Source: Actinoplanes sp. NBRC 103695
Lineage (GTDB): Bacteria > Actinomycetota > Actinomycetes > Mycobacteriales > Micromonosporaceae
Direction: 5' to 3'
Length of the DNA stretch: 64,000 nt
NCBI RefSeq assembly: GCF_030269485.1
Contig: NZ_BSTL01000024.1
Coordinates: 1-64,000 of the forward strand
Shown: piece by piece, positions 9,213 to 17,002 of the stretch
How positions within the stretch are numbered: the stretch's first letter is position 1
How the letters are laid out: every line of letters begins with the position of its first letter
Made by a program: the position numbers and the translations under genes
The notes under the pieces: model-generated
Database searches by the model: none
What the model saw: the letters and a program-made list of their open reading frames with translations, nothing else
What the model was told of the DNA's origin: nothing

Positions 9213-10531
9213 CCACCATGACCACCGGCCACCGACGCGGCCGATTCCCCGTGCAGCGAGATCTCGACGGCGACTTCGGTGCCGCCGACCTCGCCCACCT
9301 CACCGCCCAGGCCCGCCAGGCGCCGGCCGCCTGGAATCCGGGACTGGACGCGGCTGCGTACGACAATCAGGTGTGGCGGCTCGACCGGCCCGTCGACGAC
9401 GGCCGCCTGCTCGGCGACCCCCGCGGAAAAGACCTGTCGCCCGGCGAACCGAGCGACACCGATCGGGAACTGCTGCACGCCTTCGAGGTCTGCGGCCTCT
9501 GGCACCCGCCCGTCGCCGACAACCTGGCCGATCTGGACGCCTCGCACGCCCGCGTGTGGCTCGCCCTGACCAACCGGTGGACGACGCTCGCGACCACCAG
9601 CGGCGATCTCCGGCTGTTCAACACCGCCTGCAAACTCTTCGGCGCGGTCCGGGCCCGCGCCAGCACCAGCACCAGCGACGGCTGGCGGTCGCTCGCCGAC
9701 CCGCTCGCCGACACCGCACGCCTGATCAGCACCGCCACCGACGACCTCACCGACCGGCTCCGCCGCACGCAGCCAGCAACGACTATCGCCTCGTCCCCGG
9801 CCCGGCCGATCACCGCCGCCGCGCTGTCCTCGCCGCCGCCCATCGTCGTGCTGGCCGGCAGCAGATCGTCCGGAGCCCGGCAGTTCCTCGCCGGGCTCGC
9901 GGACCCGTCGCCGGTCGCCGCCGTCTGCTGGTACGACACACCGCAGCTAGCCCTACCCGACGCGTCGGCGTACGCGGACGCCTGGTATCCGCCCGAAACG
10001 CCAGCCCCGCCGGGCTCTTCCGCGCCTCCCGATCGCCCCGGCCGCGAGGTCGCGCAGCACTCCACCCGGACATGGAACGAGGTCGCTGAGGTCATCGACG
10101 CCTACCGCGCCGATCTCGTCGTGCTGATCGGCATGCCCATCGTGCCCGCCCCCGTCCTGCACCGCGCGCGCCTCGGGGTGATCAACGCCCACAACGGTGC
10201 CCTCCCGCAATACCGCGGCATGGACGCCGTCGGCTGGGCCGTCCTGAACGGCGACCTCATCGTCTGCACCGCCCACCTGGCCGCACCCGCCGTCGACCAA
10301 GGCCACATCCTCGCCGCCACCACCGTCGGCTACCCGCCATCCGGCAGCCTCCGACGGCGCGTCAAAACAGCCCAGCTCGACCTGCTGCACACCCTGACCT
10401 GCGAAACAGCAGCCACCGGGCACCTTCGCGCCGGAACCCCGCAACCGGCAGGGCGGCAGTTCTACCGCCTGCACCCGCACCTCAAACGGGTGCTCGACAC
10501 CTACCACGACCACTTCACCGAAAGGACTTGA
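9209..10531 (+). CDS. Formyltransferase-like protein with extra N-terminal domain
   Basis: The C-terminal half (from about residue 205 of 440) has the methionyl-tRNA/sugar formyltransferase fold: DLVVLIGMPI, then the catalytic region INAHNGALPQYRGMDAVG with Asn and His at about 326-328, and the Asp in AVDQGHIL at about 363. These are the expected Asn-His-Asp triad. The first 200 residues match no family I recognise and contain several Trp-rich segments (GWRSLADPLADTARLI). GTG 9209 overlaps the aminotransferase stop (GTGA); an ATG at 9218 is an alternative. Placement directly behind a DegT aminotransferase suggests N-formylation of an amino sugar from a formyl-folate donor. Confidence 0.75.
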   Translation: MTTMTTGHRRGRFPVQRDLDGDFGAADLAHLTAQARQAPAAWNPGLDAAAYDNQVWRLDRPVDDGRLLGDPRGKDLSPGEPSDTDRELLHAFEVCGLWHPPVADNLADLDASHARVWLALTNRWTTLATTSGDLRLFNTACKLFGAVRARASTSTSDGWRSLADPLADTARLISTATDDLTDRLRRTQPATTIASSPARPITAAALSSPPPIVVLAGSRSSGARQFLAGLADPSPVAAVCWYDTPQLALPDASAYADAWYPPETPAPPGSSAPPDRPGREVAQHSTRTWNEVAEVIDAYRADLVVLIGMPIVPAPVLHRARLGVINAHNGALPQYRGMDAVGWAVLNGDLIVCTAHLAAPAVDQGHILAATTVGYPPSGSLRRRVKTAQLDLLHTLTCETAATGHLRAGTPQPAGRQFYRLHPHLKRVLDTYHDHFTERT

Positions 10532-10533
10532 TC

Positions 10534-11220
10534 GTGCCCACCGACATCACCGAGCACCCCAGCTTCGGCGACCTGGACGCCGTCGACTGGGACAACACCG
10601 CATCCATTCTGACCGCCGCCGAACATCTTTTTGACGCTGTCACCGGCCACCCCGGCCTGCTCGCCGACCTGCTGGACCACCTCACCGGCGACCCTGCCCT
10701 GCGCGCGATGTGCGAGGGCTACGACTTCATGGACAAACTCGTCCTCTACGACAGCCCCGACCACCGCATCCGCCTGCGGCTGCACCGATACCGTCCCGGC
10801 TACTTCGACCGCCCGCACAACCACCGATGGCCGTTCGCCAGCCGCATCCTGCGCGGCACCTACCTGCACCGCCTCTACGGCAGCGACGAACAGTTCACCG
10901 AAGACACCGACCCCGACCAGCTGACCCCTCTGCTGGAACGCGTCGAACACCCGGGTTCCACCTACGCCCTGCACCACACCAGCGTCCACACCGTGCAGGC
11001 CGAAGCCGACAGCATCTCGCTGCTGCTGCGCGGCCCCGCCGCCAAAGACCGCTTCCTCATCCTCGACAAGAAAGCAGGGGGATCCTTCTGGGTGTACGGC
11101 GCCGCCCAGGAATCACCCGAAACTCGTACCTCCAAGATCATGAAACCCGTTCAGCTCGACCAGACCATCACCCAAGTACGGACGCTTCTCACCGACGCTC
11201 AGACGGAGCAACGCCGATGA
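10534..11220 (+). CDS. Cupin-fold protein
   Basis: A 228-aa protein with a probable cupin barrel. The metal-binding first motif is recognisable in RPHNHRWPFASRILRGTYLH and the second in the HHTSVHTV segment. Cupins include dioxygenases, isomerases and epimerases; none can be chosen from sequence alone. GTG 10534 is preferred because AAAGGA ends 7 bases before it, whereas a TTG at 10528 lies inside the ribosome binding site region. The stop overlaps the ATG of the second EEP gene. Confidence 0.65.
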   Translation: MPTDITEHPSFGDLDAVDWDNTASILTAAEHLFDAVTGHPGLLADLLDHLTGDPALRAMCEGYDFMDKLVLYDSPDHRIRLRLHRYRPGYFDRPHNHRWPFASRILRGTYLHRLYGSDEQFTEDTDPDQLTPLLERVEHPGSTYALHHTSVHTVQAEADSISLLLRGPAAKDRFLILDKKAGGSFWVYGAAQESPETRTSKIMKPVQLDQTITQVRTLLTDAQTEQRR

Positions 11221-12026
11221 GCGACCACCTGCAAGGAATGCTCTTCGCCGGCATCGGCGGCCAGCCCGCCGTCGACGACCACCTCGCCGACACCGAATTG
11301 CGGCTGTGCACCCTCAATATCGGCAGCCCCAATCCGGCGCGCGCACAACGGCTCGCCGACTGGCTCGCCGCCAGCGGCAGCAACGCTCTGGTGCTCACCG
11401 AGGTCCAGGCCGGCCCCGCCTGCGACCTGATCCGCACCACCCTCGACGCCCACGGCTACCTGCTGCAAGCCACCCCCGGCTGGCGCGACCAGCGCTTCCA
11501 CACCCTCACGGCCACCAAAGGCTTCCAGATCGACACGATCACCCCGGCACCCTTCGACCCACGCATCACCGCCGTCGACCTCACTTCAATGGGTGGCACC
11601 GTCCGGCTCGTCGGCGTCTACGCACCCACCAACGGCATGACCCCTGCCAGCAGCCACCGCCGCCGCGCCTTCCAAGAACAGTTCACCACCTACGTGAAAG
11701 ACATCCTGCACCCCCGGCTGCACATCACGGGCGATCTCAACGTCATCGAACCCGGCCACCAGCCCCACCTGCCGAGCTTCGAAGACCACGACTACGCCTT
11801 CTACCAAAGGCTGATCGACCTGGGCCTGCACGACGCCTACCGCCACGACCAGCCCGACGGTACCGACCACAGCTGGATCAGCCCCCGCTTCGGCTCCCAG
11901 CGCCTCGATCACGCCTTCGTCCGCGACACCACCACGCTGACCTCATGCACCTACGACCACGCCCCACGCCTCGAACAGCTCACCGACCACTCCGCCCTGC
12001 TACTGGCCACCGGCCTTCCCGGCTAG
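11217..12026 (+). CDS. Endonuclease/exonuclease/phosphatase family protein 2
   Basis: Second EEP-fold phosphoesterase of block A (269 aa), related to the one at 4110. Motifs are LCTLNIGSPNPARAQRLADW, ALVLTEVQ (catalytic Glu), HITGDLNVIEPGHQPH and the final LTDHSALLL. The shared GDLNVIEPGH/GDLNVLEPGH and the shared DGTDHSW/EGTDHSW segment show that the two are paralogues, not independent recruits. It starts in an ATGA overlap with the cupin stop. Presumably cytoplasmic, with no signal peptide. Confidence 0.78.
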   Translation: MSDHLQGMLFAGIGGQPAVDDHLADTELRLCTLNIGSPNPARAQRLADWLAASGSNALVLTEVQAGPACDLIRTTLDAHGYLLQATPGWRDQRFHTLTATKGFQIDTITPAPFDPRITAVDLTSMGGTVRLVGVYAPTNGMTPASSHRRRAFQEQFTTYVKDILHPRLHITGDLNVIEPGHQPHLPSFEDHDYAFYQRLIDLGLHDAYRHDQPDGTDHSWISPRFGSQRLDHAFVRDTTTLTSCTYDHAPRLEQLTDHSALLLATGLPG

Positions 12027-12091
12027 CAGTCGGCTCCCGCCACGAGCCGCCCACGTAGACAACTGCGCCCCAACGCAAGGAGCGACGTCCT

Positions 12092-12979
12092 TTGGCAACC
12101 ATCGGCTGCTTCAGCTACCTCGCCGCCGTCCACACCATGCGCGTCGAGACCTACCCCCGCATCAACTACGGCGTCGACATCCTCGGCACCGACCACTTCA
12201 TCGCCGGCGACGGGCCCCTCGTCGCCGGCATGCTCGCCACCCTCGGCCACGACGTCACCTTCGCCGGCAACCAGGTCGCCGCCGACGAGGCAGGCCGCCG
12301 GCTCGAACACCGCCTCCACACCTGGGGCGTCACTCGCACAGCAGGAACGCCCCCGGCCGGCCGGACACCGGTCAACACCGTCGTCTGCGACGACGCCGGC
12401 AACCGCACCTGGTTCTCGGACCTGCGCGGAATCACCGACGCCCTTACCGGCGCGGTCCTCGGCCCCACCACGGTCACCTACATCGACTGCTACGAAGTTC
12501 TCGGAACCGCACCACAACCCATGATCGAGGCAGCCCTTTCCAACGGCTCCGAACTGTTCCTCAATCTCGGCGGCTCGCCCCCGCCGCCGTGGCTGGCCGC
12601 GACCCTGGGCGACAAGCAGGCGGCGGTTCTTCAGACCAACGCCGACGAGAACGACGAAAGCGCAGCCCGCAACCTTCTCTCCAGCCTCCGCGAACTCCAG
12701 CTCGCCGATCTCACGGTCGTGACCGCCGGCCGGCGAGGAGCGGTCGCCGCCGACGGCAGCGACCGCATCGTGGAAACGCCGGCGAGCAGCGTAGACGTGC
12801 GGCAGGTCCAGGGAGCAGGCGCAGCCTTCTCCGCAGCCCTCATCCACAGCCGCACCAGAGGCGACTACCTGGAACGCAGCCTCATCTATGCCTGCGCCGC
12901 AGGCAGCCTGTGGTGCACCCGCTGCCTGGACGACCCGCTTCCCCGCGACGCCGAGATCAGCGCGTTGAGCCGCTCGTAA
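12092..12979 (+). CDS. PfkB/ribokinase-family protein with altered catalytic motif
   Basis: Carbohydrate-kinase fold of the ribokinase/PfkB type (295 aa). The N-terminal GDGPLVAGMLATLGHDVTFAG and the C-terminal VQGAGAAFSAALI segment identify it. In active family members this segment reads GAGD, where the Asp is the catalytic base; here the position near residue 243 is Ala. The enzyme may be inactive, use another base, or bind a ligand as a sensor. The start is TTG 12092, supported by AAGGAG 11 to 12 bases upstream and by the MATIGCFSYLA start of homology. Its 3' end overlaps the convergent Nudix gene by 23 bases. Confidence 0.75.
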   Translation: MATIGCFSYLAAVHTMRVETYPRINYGVDILGTDHFIAGDGPLVAGMLATLGHDVTFAGNQVAADEAGRRLEHRLHTWGVTRTAGTPPAGRTPVNTVVCDDAGNRTWFSDLRGITDALTGAVLGPTTVTYIDCYEVLGTAPQPMIEAALSNGSELFLNLGGSPPPPWLAATLGDKQAAVLQTNADENDESAARNLLSSLRELQLADLTVVTAGRRGAVAADGSDRIVETPASSVDVRQVQGAGAAFSAALIHSRTRGDYLERSLIYACAAGSLWCTRCLDDPLPRDAEISALSRS

Positions 12980-13553
12980 CCAGGGCCGTGCTCAGCTTGG
13001 TCACGAACCGGGCCATGTGTGGATCGAAATGGTCGGCCGCCCAGTTGATCGGCTCATCGAGCCCGAACCAGCCGACACCACGGAACTCGCCCGGGTCCGG
13101 AGTGATCGCCTGGTTCCGGTCGCCGTGCAGCACGAACCACATGGTCACGTCGGTATGGGTGTGCGGGCCACGGGTCTGGGTGATCGAGAGGAAGAGCGGG
13201 TGCTGACCGAGAAGCTCGTGGAAACGAACATCGATGCCCAGCTCCTCCTGAGCTTCGCGGACAACCGTGGTCCTCGGGTCCTCACCATCGTCGACATGCC
13301 CGCCCGGCAACAGCCAGCAACCGGCCTTGACGTGATCGACCAGCATCAACGACCGGCTCGCCTCATCGAGCAGCGCGAAATAGACCGCCAGGTGCTGCGG
13401 AGGAGTCGTCGGCGGTACCGTCCGAAACAGCGGTTCGCCAGAATTCACCCAGGCCAGAATGTCGCTTTGATGCTGCCGCTCGGCATCATCGAGCGGCGAC
13501 ACCTGCGCGGTGAGATCAGCGATAAGCGCTCGCGGATCGTCGGTGATCGGCAT
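12957..13553 (-). CDS. NUDIX hydrolase
   Basis: Nucleoside-diphosphate-linked pyrophosphohydrolase, 198 aa. The Nudix box runs from about residue 85 to 107 (GGHVDDGEDPRTTVVREAQ then EELGI) and keeps every metal-binding Glu. An N-terminal helical extension of about 50 residues precedes it. The gene converges on the PfkB-like gene and shares 23 bases with it. It could clean up or hydrolyse a nucleotide-activated intermediate of block A; the substrate cannot be read from sequence. Confidence 0.85.
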   Translation of the reverse strand: MPITDDPRALIADLTAQVSPLDDAERQHQSDILAWVNSGEPLFRTVPPTTPPQHLAVYFALLDEASRSLMLVDHVKAGCWLLPGGHVDDGEDPRTTVVREAQEELGIDVRFHELLGQHPLFLSITQTRGPHTHTDVTMWFVLHGDRNQAITPDPGEFRGVGWFGLDEPINWAADHFDPHMARFVTKLSTALVTSGSTR

Positions 13554-14184
13554 CGAACCTCCAGAGACAACGGCAGACCGTCAGCGTCTCGACCGCGACT
13601 CGATCGAGGCCATCTGACGAAGACCGTGGCGACGCTACCGTGCCCGCACTGCCCGGGCGAGACCCGCCGACTCGCGTGTCATCCGAACGTTGACGACGCA
13701 GCGCCCACGACGTCTCGCCGTCGGCGCAACGGTCAGCATGACGCATCCGCCGCGCTGCTGCACCGCACGTTCAACGAACCTACGACTGCCCCAACGGCAA
13801 CGGCTGTCGAACCCTGCCCGGCGTCTCTGGCCAGTGCAGGGACCGTCTGCTTGCCCGCACCGGCTCCTCATCACTGACCTGGCGATTCCCGAACCCGGAC
13901 CGGCGACCTGGGCGTACGAGTCCAGCAGCAGGCGACCTCGACAGCCTCTGGTTCAGTGGCGCTCCGACCACCGACCGGGTACGCGCCGCGTTGCCTGCTC
14001 TGGCACTGCTGGGCGCACCTTCTACAGCACCCCCTGGACGCTCTCGGATCGGCGAATTCCTGATCACCAAAGACCACCCCAGCTAGCGACACCCAACCCA
14101 CCTGGCCGCCGGACGATGACCGGTACGTGTCAGCCCCAGCACCATCTCAATTCAGCAAAAGCAATAAGATAGGGCATTTACGGC
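13554..14184. other. Intergenic region upstream of the acyltransferase/SGNH gene
   Basis: Short overlapping frames occur, none with recognisable domains. The last 50 bases before 14185 are AT-rich for this genome and contain TAAGAT near 14165, which could be a -10 element; no matching -35 was identified. A tRNA-like stretch on the minus strand near 13.87-13.95 kb does not fold properly. Confidence 0.35.
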
Positions 14185-15552
14185 ATGTCTACTGATGCGC
14201 TCACCGCCTTGCACGCCCGTTATCCCGACGCTATCCGCGTCGGCGCCGGCTGTGACCTCCCGGTCGACCTTCAGGTGGAGCTCGACGACGACGCCATACT
14301 GATCCTCGGCGACCGGGTCACTATCCGCCGCGGCACCACCATCCAGGTTCACCGCGGCGCCACCGTGATCATCGGCAACGACGTCGCCATCGGCGAAAAC
14401 ACGTTCATCTCCGCCATGATCGGAATCCGGATCGGAGACGGCGCAGCGCTGTCCAACATGGTCGACCTGCACGACCACAACCACCGCGACCCCACCGACG
14501 CCGATCTGACCGGCGACCGGCTCGTGCCGTGGGCCAGCGGCTTCGGCGGCGCACCGATCATCATCGAGCCTGGCGCGATGATCTCCAAGAAGGTCACCGT
14601 CACGGCCGGCGTGCGCATCGGGCAAAACAGCACGGTCGGCGCCGGTTCCACCGTCACCCGCTCCCTGCAACCCAACAGCGTCGCCGCCGGCGCGCCGGCC
14701 ACCGTGCATCGCCGCTTCGACGGCGTGCTACGCGGCAGGCCATCGTCCCCGAGTATCACGTTCGCCTGGTACGGAACCAGTATCATGCAGCACTACGAGG
14801 GCTTCAACACCCGCATGATCACCCAGGCCGACCTGCCCGACGTCGGCTCGCACGTCCAAGTCGAACGATGGGTCAACCGCGGCTACGTGCACCGCCTGCA
14901 CACCACCTGGCAAACCCGCTGGCCCCACCTCAACCTGCACTTGCGCAACCACGGCGAGGGCGGCGCGACCAGCCGCGACATCCTGCAGATCGTCCGCGAG
15001 CACATCGCCGAGCACACCAACCCCGAAACCACCGTCACCATGCTCGGATGCGGCATCAACGACGTCTGGCGCCAATTCCAAGGCCGGCAGGGCGAAGCCG
15101 TCGACCTCGACGAATACAGCGACAACTACCAGCAGATTCTCAACCTGCTCACCGCGTCGTCGCGTCAGGTCATCTGCATCGGCGAAACCCCGCTCGGCTA
15201 CGACGACACCATCGACGTCACCGCAGCCAACACCACCCTGCAGCAATACAACGCGGCCGCCGCCCAGCTCGCGGCCGACAACGGCATCGCGTTCATCAAC
15301 GTATGGGACGCATTCACCACCACTGGCCGACTCCTGGCCGACCGCACCGGCATCAGCCTCTACAGCGACGGCGTGCACCTGTCCGAACACGGGGACGCAC
15401 TGCTCCACGACCTCGTCGACACGCACCTGAGCACCGACAACACCATCGGGCGACTCACCACCTACCCGACGCTCGAACGCACGGAGGCCCGGCGCCGGTA
15501 TGCGGCCTGGTTCGCCGACGACCGCGCCGCGCCGACGACGCGAACGTCCTGA
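14185..15552 (+). CDS. Fused hexapeptide-repeat acyltransferase and SGNH hydrolase
   Basis: Two enzymes in one chain of 455 aa. Residues about 1-180 form a left-handed beta-helix of hexapeptide repeats (ILILGDRVTIRRGTTIQV, VTVTAGVRIGQNSTVGAGS), as in O- and N-acetyltransferases using acetyl-CoA. From about residue 190 an SGNH/GDSL hydrolase follows: the nucleophile Ser in FAWYGTSIMQ, block II Gly in GEGGATSRD, block III Asn in GCGINDVWRQ, and the Asp-His pair in YSDGVHLSEHG near 393-399. The pair could install and remove, or transfer, an acyl group on a glycoside. It lacks a signal peptide, so it works inside the cell. Confidence 0.8.
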   Translation: MSTDALTALHARYPDAIRVGAGCDLPVDLQVELDDDAILILGDRVTIRRGTTIQVHRGATVIIGNDVAIGENTFISAMIGIRIGDGAALSNMVDLHDHNHRDPTDADLTGDRLVPWASGFGGAPIIIEPGAMISKKVTVTAGVRIGQNSTVGAGSTVTRSLQPNSVAAGAPATVHRRFDGVLRGRPSSPSITFAWYGTSIMQHYEGFNTRMITQADLPDVGSHVQVERWVNRGYVHRLHTTWQTRWPHLNLHLRNHGEGGATSRDILQIVREHIAEHTNPETTVTMLGCGINDVWRQFQGRQGEAVDLDEYSDNYQQILNLLTASSRQVICIGETPLGYDDTIDVTAANTTLQQYNAAAAQLAADNGIAFINVWDAFTTTGRLLADRTGISLYSDGVHLSEHGDALLHDLVDTHLSTDNTIGRLTTYPTLERTEARRRYAAWFADDRAAPTTRTS

Positions 15553-15600
15553 CCAGGACCGCTACAACGAGCGGATCACCTGACCCGAAGAAGAGGCCCC

Positions 15601-16050
15601 ATGACCGCGTCCGGACCGTCGCTCAACACCCACCTGGACCAGCTCATCGCCGCCGCGGGCCTCCCCGTCCTGACCGTGAACAGCAGGTGGGGGCCGCACA
15701 GGCGCACGGCGCCACGCCAGCACTTCGCAGGACTAGACCCTGGTGGGCCACGGGTCGAGCGTCCGCTTCAGCTTTGTCACGAACCGGCGGACGGCCGCCG
15801 GGGCGTAGCCGGACTGTGCCCAGGAGCCTTCGGCGTGAGGGCCTTCGCGGAACATCGCCGATGCTCTCCCGGGCCGCTGATCTCCAAGGGAGTCACCGGT
15901 ATCGGCAAGACCTACCTGACCCACCGTGCGATCGAGTTCCCAGGCTGCGAACGGCGCGGCGGCGCGCCTGGCCTCGCCCTCGTGAGCCCGCTCGTGGGGC
16001 GCCCGCGTGCGGCAGTTTCGCATTCCGTGATACCTGGCGGCCGGCCCGGA
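15601..16050 (+). pseudogene. Gene remnants, including a P-loop kinase fragment
   Basis: An apparent gene start (MTASGPSLNTHLDQLIAAAG) at 15601 loses its identity after about 28 residues. Near 15880 a Walker A-like piece LISKGVTGIGKTYLTHRAIE appears, resembling thymidylate-kinase-like proteins. On the minus strand the end at 15736 reads VRRFVTKLKRTLDPWPTRV, resembling the tail of the Nudix protein at 12957. The segment looks like the debris of two or more deletions next to a live Nudix gene. The fragment assignments are tentative. Confidence 0.4.
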
Positions 16051-16605
16051 TCAGGCTATCCGGACCCGGGCGTCGGAGGCGCGCCGGACCCGAGCCCCGA
16101 CCAGGCGTGTGGCCTCGTTGAGGGGGAACCACGCCGCGCTCGTCACCTCCGATTCTTGGAGGCTGCCGATATCGCCAGTTGTCGTGAAGGCGTATCCCAG
16201 GTCGAGGTGGAAGTGTTCCGGCTCGTCCTTCTGCGATCGAGCAGGGACCCTGCCGTACTCGATATAGACCGGCTCCTGGGACACGGCAATGACCGTAGCC
16301 GGGTCGATGCCGGTCTCTTCTACGAGTTCTCGCACAGCTGCACCCATCAGCGTGGTGTCGGTCGGCTCCAGATGACCACCTGGCTGCAGCGGGATCCCGT
16401 AGGCGCGGTGCCCGACGAGAAGGATGTCCTCGCCGCGGGTGAGCAGCGCGCCGACGGTTACATGCATGTCGAAGTTGCGCCGAGAAGCGAAGTCCTTGCC
16501 GCGCGCGAGGAGCTCGACCGGCTCGGCCAGCAATGCCGTCTCCTCTGGGTGGCGGTCGAGGTAGGCGGCCAGGATGCCGGCAATCTCGGAATCAGCGATC
16601 GACAA
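16051..16605 (-). CDS. NUDIX hydrolase
   Basis: A 184-aa Nudix-fold pyrophosphohydrolase. The Nudix box reads PGGHLEPTDTTLMGAAVREL followed by VEETGI, with the conserved Glu residues present. LSIADSEIAGILAAYLDRHP precedes the fold. I place the start at TTG 16605 because GGAGG lies 7 bases upstream and the longer frame (to 16854) is basic and unlike the family. It is flanked by gene debris on one side and by the divergent ABC exporter on the other. Substrate unknown. Confidence 0.8.
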   Translation of the reverse strand: MSIADSEIAGILAAYLDRHPEETALLAEPVELLARGKDFASRRNFDMHVTVGALLTRGEDILLVGHRAYGIPLQPGGHLEPTDTTLMGAAVRELVEETGIDPATVIAVSQEPVYIEYGRVPARSQKDEPEHFHLDLGYAFTTTGDIGSLQESEVTSAAWFPLNEATRLVGARVRRASDARVRIA

Positions 16606-17002
16606 GAGAGGCCTCCACGGCAGTCGGGTCCGTTGCGTCCGCTCGGCGCCGCAGACGCACAACGTTCGGAGTCCTGCTGGCCCGCGTCGGCCGACCTCAG
16701 CGAACCTATCGTGTGCGTCACCTCCGTTTGCGGACAGCGGATGGGTGTCCGGACGCTGACACCCACCCGTGGCTGGGTTCCGCGATCGCATCAGTGTCGT
16801 TACCGCGTCCGCCCGAACCGCCTGCGTGTAGATGGATACGGCCGAGTCCTTCACGCGGGTGACACGAGCCGCCCGGCCAAGCGATGGCTGGCGCGCGGCT
16901 CATCGCGCTGTTCTCGCACTGGGGCTAAGCGTGTGCCATGACGCGGCCTGGCCAGCTCTCATCTGCTGCGTTGTCCTGCCACTCACGAGGAGGGAACTGT
17001 CG

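Noticed and set aside
13860..13960. tRNA-like sequence on the minus strand (GGGTTCGGGAATC after GGACTCGTACG)
   Set aside because: The T stem does not pair with a 7-base loop and no 7-bp acceptor stem could be made, so at best it is an old remnant.
13690..14172. Open frame of 160 codons in the gap after the Nudix gene
   Set aside because: It has no recognisable domain, no ribosome binding site and a basic, proline-rich content typical of chance frames in GC-rich DNA.
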